Positions 55,064 through 62,632 are shown, numbered from the stretch's first letter. The stretch is DNA of 64,000 bases from Halochromatium sp. (GCA_010912705.1 POWB01000012.1:1-64000); one strand, 5' to 3'. Translations and numbers: made by a program. Notes: generated by a model from the letters alone, not told the origin.

Positions 55064-55495
55064 GGACTCTGTTCGGTTCGCTAGTACTGATAGCGCTGTG
55101 GGTCGAGAATGCTGATAGAGCAGCGGGTCGAGCGGCTCATCCTCAGGAAAGGGGATCATGGTGTCAAGCACTGCTGAATCAATTGATTTCCTGTGCTGTC
55201 GGTCGAGCCTCCGGGCGGCCAAGCCGATGTCGGTGCTGAGCCTTTGAATCGCACAGCGCTTTGCTGGTCTCTGCTGGTCCTTATGCTCGTCTTTGGCGAC
55301 AGGCCGCAGGCTAGATCGCCAGGTTTCCTTAGCGTCTTCGCGCCTTCGCGTGAGATTCATGAACTATCCATGCTAGAGAGGGTGAGTGAACATCAGGCTG
55401 ATCCTGAGCCTGTGTGTCTGGGAATTACCGAGGGGCAGTCCGCGTTTGAGCTGACTTGGGTCAATGCGCTGCAGGCTGTTGCAGAAGACCGCTAT
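55064..55495. other. Non-coding gap between miaB and the nrdD promoter
   Basis: About 430 bp without a supported gene. It contains the miaB upstream region, a palindrome AATCAATTGATT (55177-55188), and a CTTCGCG-type repeat (55327-55357). Frames running through it are low-complexity and Arg-rich. No firm promoter for miaB was identified. Confidence 0.5.
55327..55357. repeat. CTTAGCGTCTTCGCGCC-type dispersed repeat candidate
   Basis: A quasi-periodic run of TCTTCGCG / CCTTCGCG followed by TGAGATT. Very similar sequences, which translate spuriously as LTRRREDAK, occur in intergenic DNA of many bacteria, in my recollection; there is only one copy in this window. Its function is unknown. Confidence 0.4.
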
Positions 55496-55542
55496 CAACA
55501 ACATCTAGCGTTCGCTATACTCCGCAACACAATATCTTGTGT
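55496..55542 (+). promoter_or_regulatory. Two tandem NrdR-box-like sites flanking a -10 element before nrdD
   Basis: ACACAATATCTTGTGT (55527-55542) matches the NrdR box consensus acaCwAtATaTwGtgt at 15 of 16 positions. A weaker site, CAACAACATCTAGCGT (55496-55511), matches 11 of 16 and starts exactly 31 bp upstream, the usual box spacing. Between them is TATACT (55516-55521), a good -10. NrdR would repress nrdD when dATP is high. No clear -35 is seen. Confidence 0.7.
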
Positions 55543-55563
55543 CTTCCGCCCGTGAGCGCTTCT

Positions 55564-57603
55564 ATGTCGACCCTTGCTGCCCAAGTCGCTGTTTTGCCAA
55601 CGAGCGTCACCAAACGCGATGGCGAACAGATCCCGTTCGATGCCTCAAAGATCCAGTCGGCGATCCTGCGCGCCGGGCAGGCGACCGGAGAATTTGGCGA
55701 GTTGGAGGCGCAGCTGCTGACCGCGCAGGTGGTCAAGGTGCTGGCGCATCGTTATGGGGAAGGGCGCAATCCGGACATCGAGGGGATTCAGGACGTCGTC
55801 GAGCAGACCCTGATCAGTGCCAACCATTTCGAGACCGCGCGCTCCTATATCGTTTATCGCGAGCAGCGCGCCAAGCTGCGTGCCGATCGCCGCACCCTGG
55901 TCGATGTCACGAGCTCGATCAACGAGTACCTGGACCGCTCCGACTGGCGCGTCGCGGCCAATGCCAACCAGGGTTATTCACTCGGTGGGCTGATCCTGAA
56001 CACCTCGGGCAAGATGATCGCCAACTACTGGCTGTCACATGTGTATCCACCGCAGGTTGGCGAGGCGCATCGCGAGGGCGATCTGCACATCCACGATCTC
56101 GACATGCTGGCTGGCTACTGCGCCGGCTGGTCGCTGCGCACCCTGCTGGCCGAGGGCCTGAACGGTGTGCCAGGCCGGGTCGAAGCCGGGGCGCCAAAGC
56201 ACATGTCGAGCGCGATTGGACAGATCGTCAATTTTCTCGGCACCTTGCAGAACGAGTGGGCCGGCGCCCAGGCGTTCTCGAGCTTCGATACCTACATGGC
56301 GCCTTACGTGCGCGTCGACCGGCTCGACTATTCGCGCGTGAAGCAGTACATCCAAGAGTTGATCTACAACCTCAACGTGCCGTCGCGCTGGGGCACACAG
56401 ACGCCCTTTACCAATCTCACCTTCGATTGGGTTTGCCCGGAGGATCTGCGCGATCAGGTGCCGATGATCGGTGGCCTGGAGCAGCCGTTCACCTACGGCG
56501 AGCTGCAGACCGAGATGGACATGATCAATCGCGCCTACATCGAAGTGATGACTAAGGGCGATGCCAAGGGGCGCATCTTCACCTTCCCGATCCCGACCTA
56601 CAACATCACCGAGGACTTCCCCTGGGAGAGCGATAATGCAAGCTATCTGTTTGAAATGACAGCAAAATATGGCTTGCCCTATTTTCAGAATTTCCTCAAC
56701 TCCGAGCTGTCGCCGAATATGGTGCGCTCGATGTGCTGCCGGCTGCAGCTGGATCTGACCGAACTGCTCAAGCGCGGCAATGGCTTATTCGGCTCGGCCG
56801 AGCAGACCGGCTCGCTCGGCGTGGTGACTATCAACTGCGCTCGGCTCGGCTATACCCATCGCGGCGATGAGGCCGGGCTGCTGCGGCGCCTCGATGAATT
56901 GATGGAGCTAGGCAAGAAGAGCCTGGAGCTGAAGCGTAAGGTGATCCAGCGCCACATGGATGCCGGGCTCTTCCCTTATACCAAGCGCTATCTCGGCACC
57001 CTGCGCAATCATTTCAGCACGCTTGGGGTCAATGGTATCAACGAGATGATCCGCAACTTCACCGCGGATACCGACGACATCACCACCGAGTGGGGCCATG
57101 CCTTCGCTTGCCGGCTGCTCGATCATGTGCGTGCGCGGATGGTGGAGTTCCAAGAAGAGACTGGCCACATGTACAACCTGGAGGCGACACCGGCCGAGGG
57201 CACCACCTATCGCTTCGCCCGTGAGGACAAGAAGCGCTTCCCTGACATTCTGCAGGCCGGTACCGAGGACACGCCCTATTACACCAATTCCTCGCAACTG
57301 CCGGTCGGCTACACCGACGACGCCTTTGAGGCATTGGCGGCGCAGGATGAGCTGCAGACTAAGTATACCGGCGGTACGGTGCTGCACCTTTATATGGGCG
57401 AGCGCATCGGCTCGACGGATGCTTGCAAGCGCTTGGTGCAGCGTGCGCTGACCCATTTCCGACTGCCCTACATCACGGTGACGCCGATCTTCTCGGTCTG
57501 TCCAACCCATGGCTATCTGGCCGGCGAGCACGAGTTCTGCCCCAAGTGCGATGCCGAGTTGATCGAGAAGAAGCGCGCACAACTGCACGCCGTTGCCAGC
57601 TGA
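55564..57603 (+). CDS. nrdD: Anaerobic (class III) ribonucleotide reductase, large part without glycyl-radical domain
   Basis: Reduces ribonucleotides to deoxyribonucleotides without oxygen. From ATG 55564 it is 679 residues: an ATP-cone (about 17-105), the catalytic ten-stranded barrel (including TSGKMIANYWLSHVYPPQ in part and LHIHDLDMLAGYCAGWS), and a C-terminal zinc-binding region (SVCPTHGYLAGEHEFCPKC). It stops right after this region, so the glycyl-radical loop normally found at the C-terminus is missing. That piece is encoded by the next gene, in another frame with its own ribosome binding site. Regulation by NrdR is suggested by the sites upstream. Confidence 0.93.
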   Translation: MSTLAAQVAVLPTSVTKRDGEQIPFDASKIQSAILRAGQATGEFGELEAQLLTAQVVKVLAHRYGEGRNPDIEGIQDVVEQTLISANHFETARSYIVYREQRAKLRADRRTLVDVTSSINEYLDRSDWRVAANANQGYSLGGLILNTSGKMIANYWLSHVYPPQVGEAHREGDLHIHDLDMLAGYCAGWSLRTLLAEGLNGVPGRVEAGAPKHMSSAIGQIVNFLGTLQNEWAGAQAFSSFDTYMAPYVRVDRLDYSRVKQYIQELIYNLNVPSRWGTQTPFTNLTFDWVCPEDLRDQVPMIGGLEQPFTYGELQTEMDMINRAYIEVMTKGDAKGRIFTFPIPTYNITEDFPWESDNASYLFEMTAKYGLPYFQNFLNSELSPNMVRSMCCRLQLDLTELLKRGNGLFGSAEQTGSLGVVTINCARLGYTHRGDEAGLLRRLDELMELGKKSLELKRKVIQRHMDAGLFPYTKRYLGTLRNHFSTLGVNGINEMIRNFTADTDDITTEWGHAFACRLLDHVRARMVEFQEETGHMYNLEATPAEGTTYRFAREDKKRFPDILQAGTEDTPYYTNSSQLPVGYTDDAFEALAAQDELQTKYTGGTVLHLYMGERIGSTDACKRLVQRALTHFRLPYITVTPIFSVCPTHGYLAGEHEFCPKCDAELIEKKRAQLHAVAS

Positions 57604-57676
57604 GCCCGCAATCGACCGACCCAACTGTCGCGGCTGAGCCATCGGCCGCCCCACTGAGACTCATAGGAGTTAGGAG

Positions 57677-57913
57677 ATGCAACAGAAGATGCAACAGAGC
57701 CACAACGAACCGGCCATCGTGCTGCGCGACGAGGAGCGCACCCGCTGCGAGGTCTGGACGCGCGTGATGGGCTACCACCGTCCGGTGTCGGCGTTCAATC
57801 GCGGCAAGCAGGCCGAGCATCAGGAGCGGGTCTACTTCCAAGAGCAGGCGACGGGTCGCCCTGCCCAGCCGTCGATGAGGCAGGGCGAGCAGGTGCGGCG
57901 CGAGGCGGCTTGA
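57677..57913 (+). CDS. Separate glycyl-radical domain of class III ribonucleotide reductase
   Basis: A 78-residue protein whose middle part, CEVWTRVMGYHRPVSAFNRG, matches the NrdD glycyl-radical segment (compare RRVCGYLGS...FNAGKQ in E. coli NrdD). The radical-bearing glycine would be Gly32 in RVMGY. It starts 73 bp after the nrdD stop, in a different frame, with AGGAG 7 nt before the ATG, so it looks like a real separate gene rather than a simple frameshift. It overlaps nrdG by 4 bp. The product should associate with NrdD as a two-chain enzyme and be activated by NrdG. Confidence 0.85.
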   Translation: MQQKMQQSHNEPAIVLRDEERTRCEVWTRVMGYHRPVSAFNRGKQAEHQERVYFQEQATGRPAQPSMRQGEQVRREAA

Positions 57914-58815
57914 GCGCCGCTTTGTGCGCCTCTGCGTGTCCATCGGCGGCCAGCGGGCTCCGGCTCGGCGGGCTGACGCCGCTGACCAGCGTCGATTATC
58001 CAGGCGAACTGGCCGCTGTGGTCTACTGCCAGGGCTGCCCTTGGCGCTGCCCTTACTGTCATAACGGTCATCTGCTCGATGCCGCGGCTAGCCATGAGGG
58101 CGCGCGGTCAGCCGCAGAGAACGCATCGCGTCAGCGCCAGGTCAACGGGGGTAGTGGCGAGCCAGCCCGGCAGAGGGATCGCGAGATTCAGGCGAATGCT
58201 GAGATGCAGGCGAATGCTGAGACTCAGGTTCAGGGCGAGGTGCAGGGGGCCGGGCAGGATGCAATCACGTGGGCCGAGGTGCTTGACCTGCTGCGAACCC
58301 GTCGCGGTCTGCTCGACGCGGTGGTGTTCAGCGGCGGCGAGCCGACCGCCCAGTCGGCACTGGCCGAGGCGATGGCCGAGGTGAAGGCGCTCGGTTTCAA
58401 GGTTGGACTGCACAGCGGCGGTCCTTACCCACAGCGCTTGGCCGGGCTGATCCCGCTGATCGATTGGGTTGGGCTGGATATCAAGGCGCTGCCAGGGGAC
58501 TATCCCCGGGTGACTGGTGTTCCTGACTCCGGCGAGGCGGCTTGGCGGAGTCTGCGCCTGTTGCTCGAGTCGGGCGTCGAGCTTGAGGTGCGCACCACGC
58601 CGATGCCCGGCCTGGATGACGACGATTACCTGCAACGGCTGATGCGGCAACTGGCCGATGTCGGCGTCACCCGCTACGTCCTCCAGCAGGCGCAGCCTGA
58701 CCATCTGCTCGACCCCAGCCTGCGCGACCAATTGCGCCCGCTGTCGTCCAGGCTGGCGCACCTCAACGACCGGCTGCCCAATCCGTTTCAACGCTTCGAG
58801 TTGCGCGCCGCCTGA
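57910..58815 (+). CDS. nrdG: Anaerobic ribonucleotide reductase activating enzyme (NrdG2-type)
   Basis: Radical SAM activase that creates the glycyl radical. The 301-residue protein has CPWRCPYC (CxxxCxxC, Cys43/47/50) and FSGGEPT. It is longer than E. coli NrdG and fits the NrdG2 type. An insert of about 55 residues after the cluster motif (about 60-115) contains AEMQANAETQVQ-type repeats. The start is TTG 57910, overlapping the glycyl-domain gene; a later start is possible. Confidence 0.9.
   Translation: MSAALCASACPSAASGLRLGGLTPLTSVDYPGELAAVVYCQGCPWRCPYCHNGHLLDAAASHEGARSAAENASRQRQVNGGSGEPARQRDREIQANAEMQANAETQVQGEVQGAGQDAITWAEVLDLLRTRRGLLDAVVFSGGEPTAQSALAEAMAEVKALGFKVGLHSGGPYPQRLAGLIPLIDWVGLDIKALPGDYPRVTGVPDSGEAAWRSLRLLLESGVELEVRTTPMPGLDDDDYLQRLMRQLADVGVTRYVLQQAQPDHLLDPSLRDQLRPLSSRLAHLNDRLPNPFQRFELRAA
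58183..58245. repeat. 18-bp tandem repeat inside nrdG
   Basis: Units starting GAG(A/G)TxCAGG at 58183, 58201 and 58219, plus a partial copy at 58237, give about 3.5 copies of an 18-bp unit. The first two differ at one base. They encode EIQANA / EMQANA / ETQVQG. The unit keeps the frame, so copy-number change alters only a flexible linker. Confidence 0.85.
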
Positions 58816-58900
58816 ACCCCGTCGCGATGGCGGCGATGCGTGCTTGAAAACGCTGGTTTACGTGGTGGGAAGGCGACGACGCGCTCGGGATGCGCGGCCA

Positions 58901-58968
58901 CCCGTTGCGGTACCGTTTGCGAAGCGCCGGCACCGCAACGGGCGGTCGGGTCGAGCCGCTAGTTGGGC
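58901..58968 (-). other. Possible attC site C (degenerate) after the YgiT-like gene
   Basis: Read on the minus strand, GCCCAAC (58968-58962) fits the attC box RYYYAAC and begins 5 nt after the stop of the YgiT-like gene. It is followed by a perfect 11-bp stem, CCCGTTGCGGT (58901-58911) with ACCGCAACGGG (58932-58942). I cannot find the matching GTTRRRY box on the far side, so the site is either degraded or something else, such as a terminator. Confidence 0.35.
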
Positions 58969-58973
58969 TCTCT

Positions 58974-59183
58974 CTATGCGTACTCGAAGACCGGAGTCTC
59001 GATGACTCTATCAGGACGCTTCCCGCCTTTGATGAGCATCTGGATATGCTCGACCGTATCTGGCGAGAAGAACTCCTCTCCAGTCTCCTGGCAAATACGC
59101 GCCGGTACCTGTTCAACCACGTAGAACTTTCCCTCGTACTCAAGCGTGTAGGTAACTGTCTTATCGACCAGGGTTTCTTTCAT
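58974..59183 (-). CDS. YgiT/MqsA-like antitoxin, short form
   Basis: A 69-residue protein (ATG 59183) with the YgiT-type core: YTLEYEGKFYVVEQVPARICQ in part, ETGEEFFSPDTVEHI. Members are antitoxins, usually next to a toxin. The N-terminal CxxC that normally begins the zinc finger is absent here, and no toxin gene is adjacent. The ATG directly abuts attC-like site A, so the 5' part of the original cassette may have been lost. All small genes of this patch lie on the minus strand. Confidence 0.65.
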   Translation of the reverse strand: MKETLVDKTVTYTLEYEGKFYVVEQVPARICQETGEEFFSPDTVEHIQMLIKGGKRPDRVIETPVFEYA

Positions 59184-59255
59184 GGATACCGCCACGCTCA
59201 GCCGAGCCGGTTGAGCGATAGCGAAACCGGCTTTGGCTGAAGCATCGTGTTAGGC
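59184..59255 (-). other. attC-like recombination site A
   Basis: 72 bp, about 80 percent identical to site B at 59966-60037. The GTTAGGC/GCCTAAC box is intact at 59249-59255; at the other end GCCTAAC is replaced by GGATACC. Internal stem AGCCGGTT...AAACCGGCT is present. It separates the YgiT-like gene from the vapBC cassette. The damaged box suggests fusion of the site to the downstream gene. Confidence 0.65.
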
Positions 59256-59289
59256 GATTTTATAGGGGTCAGAGAAAAAACCTACGCTG

Positions 59290-59306
59290 GCTCCATTTAG
59301 TGGAGC
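59290..59306 (-). terminator. Hairpin after vapC
   Basis: GCTCCA, a 5-nt loop and TGGAGC form a perfect stem directly after the vapC stop at 59307. On the minus strand it is followed, after 9 nt, by six T residues. This is compatible with a weak intrinsic terminator. Confidence 0.4.
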
Positions 59307-59695
59307 TTATGGATAAGGCAACAAATTTAACTCTGAAATAAACCGATAATCGCGCTGATTTTTTGAAGCCAGCGGACAGTCCCAAATTATTGCCGTTGCC
59401 GCAATTAAAGAATCAGCGATCAGCAAGCCATGACTAAGCCGATATTCTCTCAGTAACTCATCTGCTTTTTCAGAAGTGGCTTCGTTTACAGCAAAAATCT
59501 CAAATCGTTGAAGGAATTTTTCAGTTTCACGCAGTTCATTTTATTGCGACATCCGACAACAAGCTCCATCTTGGTGATAATGCTTACGGCTAATTGTGCT
59601 TGCTCCTCATGGTATTTGAGGCAATTTACCGCCTGGTCAACTTCCATCCCAGCATCAATCAGGATATCGGTATCGACTATTACGAAATCAGACAA
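59307..59695 (-). pseudogene. vapC: VapC-type PIN-domain toxin with frameshift
   Basis: The frame from ATG 59695 starts MSDFVIVDTDILIDAG, a PIN-domain ribonuclease start with its metal-binding Asp residues, and runs to 59486 (69 residues). The rest of the PIN domain continues in the neighbouring frame (QRFEIFAVNEAT, HGLLIADSLIAATAI, LASKNQRDYRF) to TAA at 59307. One extra A in the five-A run (59517-59521) would restore a ~130-residue VapC. So the toxin is inactivated, phase-variable, or affected by a sequencing error. It starts 4 bp after vapB. Confidence 0.8.
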
Positions 59696-59699
59696 GGCA

Positions 59700-59930
59700 T
59701 TAACCCCATTCGGTTTGGCGCAAATGTCTTACCCAAGTTGAACTATCCGTCATGTCGTCACGATTTTTCCACATACCTATAAAAGGCTCTTTTTCTATTG
59801 GCGGCAGCTTATTTTTTGGTAGCGAATGACGGCTATAGCGTTGTTTTAAGAATGCAACAAAATCAATCGCTTCTTGCTGTGCAATCGGCGGCAAAGATGC
59901 AACATCCTGCAATAATTTCTGTTGATTCAT
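59700..59930 (-). CDS. vapB: VapB-like antitoxin (DUF2281 type)
   Basis: A 76-residue protein starting MNQQKLLQDVASLPPIAQQ, with FVAFLKQRY and the C-terminal FIGMWKNRDDM...WVRHLRQTEW pattern usual for antitoxins paired with PIN toxins. GGAG lies 9 nt before the ATG. It is followed directly by the frameshifted vapC. Normally it neutralises VapC and represses its own operon. Confidence 0.8.
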   Translation of the reverse strand: MNQQKLLQDVASLPPIAQQEAIDFVAFLKQRYSRHSLPKNKLPPIEKEPFIGMWKNRDDMTDSSTWVRHLRQTEWG

Positions 59931-59965
59931 TGCGCATACTCCAAATTGATATTTTTGAGTTGATG

Positions 59966-60037
59966 GCCTAACGCCACGCTCAGCCTAGCCGGTTGAGCGA
60001 GAGCGAAACCGGCTTCGGATGGAGCACCGTGTTAGGC
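59966..60037 (-). other. attC-like recombination site B
   Basis: 72 bp bounded by GCCTAAC (59966-59972) and GTTAGGC (60031-60037), matching the integron boxes RYYYAAC and GTTRRRY, here perfectly complementary. The inside is an imperfect palindrome with the stem AGCCGGTT / AAACCGGCT. It lies between vapB and the orphan gene at 60070. The near-identical site A makes chance unlikely. Confidence 0.75.
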
Positions 60038-60069
60038 GAATTTAATGTGGTCGTTCCCGGTTTCCCCAA

Positions 60070-60285
60070 TTAATGAGCATCCCACCCAGCCTGAGTACAA
60101 ATATAAAGTATCGAGTTTACCTCATCTACCGTCATCCGACCGTAATGTAGTTCCCCCGCGCAATCAGAGGCCGTTGGAAAACGGCCCGAAGTAGTATCAG
60201 CGTTGAAATAGCCACCTTCAACTTTAATTTCTGGCGTGTTGGTTCCTGTAGTTCCTATATAGATTTCATGTATTTCTGATTCTGA
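60070..60285 (-). pseudogene. Small orphan cassette gene cut by the IS element
   Basis: About 71 residues of native sequence (EIHEIYIGTTGTNTPEIKVE and YGRMTVDEVNSILYICTQAG) end 33 bp before site B. The reading frame continues into the IS end, so the original 5' part and start codon are gone; an ATG inside the IS end (60300) could give a hybrid product. I do not recognise the family. Confidence 0.55.
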
Positions 60286-61592
60286 GGTAGTGTCCCTCAT
60301 TTTCCTTGATGGACTTTTTCGTCCGGCAGGGCGAATAAGGGCTTGCATGTAGGTAGCGCGTCGAGGAAATCGACCGGCACCCGGTAAGACAGTAACTCAG
60401 GGATTGTCCACACATGGTCGGTGATACCAGCCGCCATGGCTGGAGTCACGGGTTTCCAACGCATCAAAGATCCCGTTCCTCGTGTGGCCTTGGGGCTTGC
60501 CAGCGGTTGGCGCAGGCTCAAATGCGGCAACACGAAGTGATAATAGGCTGTCGAGAGCCAGAGTTGCTTTTCCAACCAGGTGATGTCCTTTGAGAAGGCG
60601 TTGGTCTTGCGTGCCAGACGGCGGTTATGCTCGCGTTGCGAGAGGTTATCGCGCTCCACGAAGCTGGTGTTGATGGTTCGGCTCGCCGCAGAAGCGGCCA
60701 GGTGGACCGCTACGCTTTCAGGCGTGCCGAACACCACCTTGGTTTTGACCTCGGTCACATGCCCGTTGGTGCGGATCTTGACGACTTGAGCATAGAGTAG
60801 GTCCGCCGCCGCCACCCGCCGAGGATGGGGAAACCGTCCCCGCTGTCCGCGCCGTTCGGGTTGAACCCAGTGTCCGCAAGCACGCAGCAGCGCCTCCTCA
60901 TAGCCCGGCCATTGGTCGCTGGTAAAGAACGGCACATGCCCGTCGGTGACGTCCTTCAAACGCTCCAGCAGTAAGTCGGCACTTTCCTGCGTGCGCTCAC
61001 CGACCACAAAGGCCAGAATGACCCGCCAGAGAGGCGCAAACGCCAGCCAGACCCAAGCGTCACCGTAGCTCTCGCACAGCCCCTGAGCTGACGGCAGATG
61101 GGCTTCCTTGGTGTGAACGAAGCTCCAAAGCTCGTCGAGCTGGCATTCGAGTACATGCAGCCCGGTCCAGAGGTAAAGAGCAACCAAGCGGCACTGCAGT
61201 GCGGCCCGGTTCAGCCACTCGCACACGGTGTCCTTGTCGACCTGAAAAATGCGCCCGGTCGCCCGGATCGAATTTCCTTCAGCCAAGGCCCGGATCGCGG
61301 CCTCGAAAATCGCCGGCTCGCTTTCCAAACCGTAGTACGCTGTGGCATAACTCAAGGCCACACTGCCCCCGCAGCTTTTGCACAGCGCTTGCGCCTGGCC
61401 ATGGCTGTGGCCGTTTTTGACCAGCTGACCCTGTCGGAACGGGATGCCGTAGCACGGGCAATGCTTGTTGGGGCAGTAGAGCGTTTCCCAATCCATCGTC
61501 GCGCCCCTCGTTTCAGCACAAAATGTGCTAGGCCAGGGTACGCCAGTGCCTCATCGTTCGCTAGACCATCAAGGAAAATGAGGGACACTACC
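60286..61592 (-). mobile_element. IS1-family insertion sequence
   Basis: A 1307-bp element with perfect 27-bp terminal inverted repeats (60286-60312 and 61566-61592; outer end GGTAGTGTCCC). It holds one transposase gene. No direct target repeat is seen: flanks end ...CTGA on the left and begin AAATC on the right. The two sides carry pieces of unrelated genes, so a rearrangement probably followed insertion. One-frame transposase and ~1.3 kb size fit the longer IS1 subgroup. Confidence 0.9.
60297..61496 (-). CDS. IS1-family transposase
   Basis: A 399-residue transposase with an N-terminal zinc-binding region (CPNKHCPCYG...CKSCGG), a helix-turn-helix (AEGNSIRATGRIFQVDKDTV), and the DDE-type motifs ELDELWSF-like QLDELWSFV, TSDQWPGY and FVERDNLSQREHNRRLARKT (20). 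Single-frame organisation, without the programmed frameshift of IS1 itself. The stop codon lies within the inverted repeat. It looks intact. Confidence 0.92.
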   Translation of the reverse strand: MDWETLYCPNKHCPCYGIPFRQGQLVKNGHSHGQAQALCKSCGGSVALSYATAYYGLESEPAIFEAAIRALAEGNSIRATGRIFQVDKDTVCEWLNRAALQCRLVALYLWTGLHVLECQLDELWSFVHTKEAHLPSAQGLCESYGDAWVWLAFAPLWRVILAFVVGERTQESADLLLERLKDVTDGHVPFFTSDQWPGYEEALLRACGHWVQPERRGQRGRFPHPRRVAAADLLYAQVVKIRTNGHVTEVKTKVVFGTPESVAVHLAASAASRTINTSFVERDNLSQREHNRRLARKTNAFSKDITWLEKQLWLSTAYYHFVLPHLSLRQPLASPKATRGTGSLMRWKPVTPAMAAGITDHVWTIPELLSYRVPVDFLDALPTCKPLFALPDEKVHQGK

Positions 61593-62209
61593 AAATCGCA
61601 GGCGTAAAAACTGGACAATGTTTTCAGATTTTCCGGACCGGGCAGCGCTTCCAGTTCGCCGGAAACCGAAGAGATCAACTCCTTGAATATCATGGACTGC
61701 TTGATGCGGTAGCCGCCGGAGCGGATTTGGTCGAAGCGTTCGGGATCAAGGCTGGCGTCCAGGGTCAGGGAGAACTGGGAACGATGTAGGCAGCGATCGT
61801 ACAATTTCAGGGTCGGTCCTCCGCCCATGGGCCGTGCGCCGGTTTCCATGAGCGCCGGCTGGTTGTCCTTCGGCAGCATGATTTCCGAATGCGCGGCCCT
61901 CGTCCTGATGCCCAGGACATCCAGCACGTGAAAGGCGTACTCCACGACCACATCCGTAAGGTCGCCGAAGTCGTCCAAAAGCTGGGTGCAGTCGTAAATA
62001 ATCTTGTTTCCAACCCAGTGGTATTCATACTCCCACATGTCGCTGACGGCATGCCTTCCCTCGCGGGACACGGTATTGACCACAACCTCCCTGCCGACCA
62101 CGAACTCTTCCACAAGGAGTTGGTCGTTCATGAGCCCGATGATGTTTTTCCTGTTCAGCAACTGCTCAAAGGGTCTTGCCTTTTGCCTCAGAAGCTGTTT
62201 CGAAATTCT
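61593..62209 (-). pseudogene. ATP-grasp enzyme remnant
   Basis: About 205 residues of the ATP-grasp catalytic part: LLVEEFVVGREVVVNTVSRE, HSEIMLPKDNQPALMETGAR. These fit carboxylate-amine ligases of the amino-acid-ligase type. The N-terminal domain is missing (an in-frame TAA precedes the visible part at 62210-62212) and the C-terminus is cut by the IS at 61592. The substrate cannot be inferred. Probably non-functional. Confidence 0.7.
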
Positions 62210-62212
62210 TTA

Positions 62213-62420
62213 AAGCGCCGGCCCTGGGCTATTTGCGTCGTCGTCAGCAGCCCAACGTCGCCGTTTTTGGCAGCATTCGGCATATGGAACGCTGGCGAAG
62301 GTCTCGTAAGTCGTTGATATAGTAATTTCCAAACAGCTTCTCAGGGGTTCGAGCGCAGGGGCAAAAGACAACCCCGCTTCCTGCGCTGCGCAGAAGAATG
62401 ACCCGAGGCAACAAAAATCG
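62213..62420. other. Unassigned gap with no supported gene
   Basis: About 210 bp between the ATP-grasp and ISAs1 remnants. I see neither a convincing frame nor a repeat; it is likely scrambled DNA from past insertion events. Confidence 0.4.
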
Positions 62421-62603
62421 GTGCAAATAGTAAAGTGTCACCGTAATTGGGATGAGGATCGCTGCCGACTGCGCAGCGGCAACGGCCCGGAGAACATGAC
62501 TCGCCTGCGACGCTTCGCCGTCGGCCTCATCAAGGCCAACAGCGATGACTCCGTCGCCGCCACCATCGACAAGCTCGCCCGGCGCGTGCGCCGGGTCTGC
62601 TAA
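62421..62603 (+). pseudogene. ISAs1-type transposase C-terminal remnant
   Basis: The last ~50 residues resemble the C-terminus of ISAs1-family transposases (EDRCRLRSGNGPENMTRLRR, followed by FAVGLIKA). The rest of the transposase is absent. Residues before about 62448 do not match. It marks an older insertion in the same patch. Confidence 0.65.
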
Positions 62604-62632
62604 TCTAACCCCCAGGCTTGAAGATACGACCC

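Noticed and set aside
55177-55188. Palindrome AATCAATTGATT as an FNR site
   Set aside because: FNR needs TTGAT-N4-ATCAA; here the half-sites are in the reverse order without spacer, and it lies far from nrdD.
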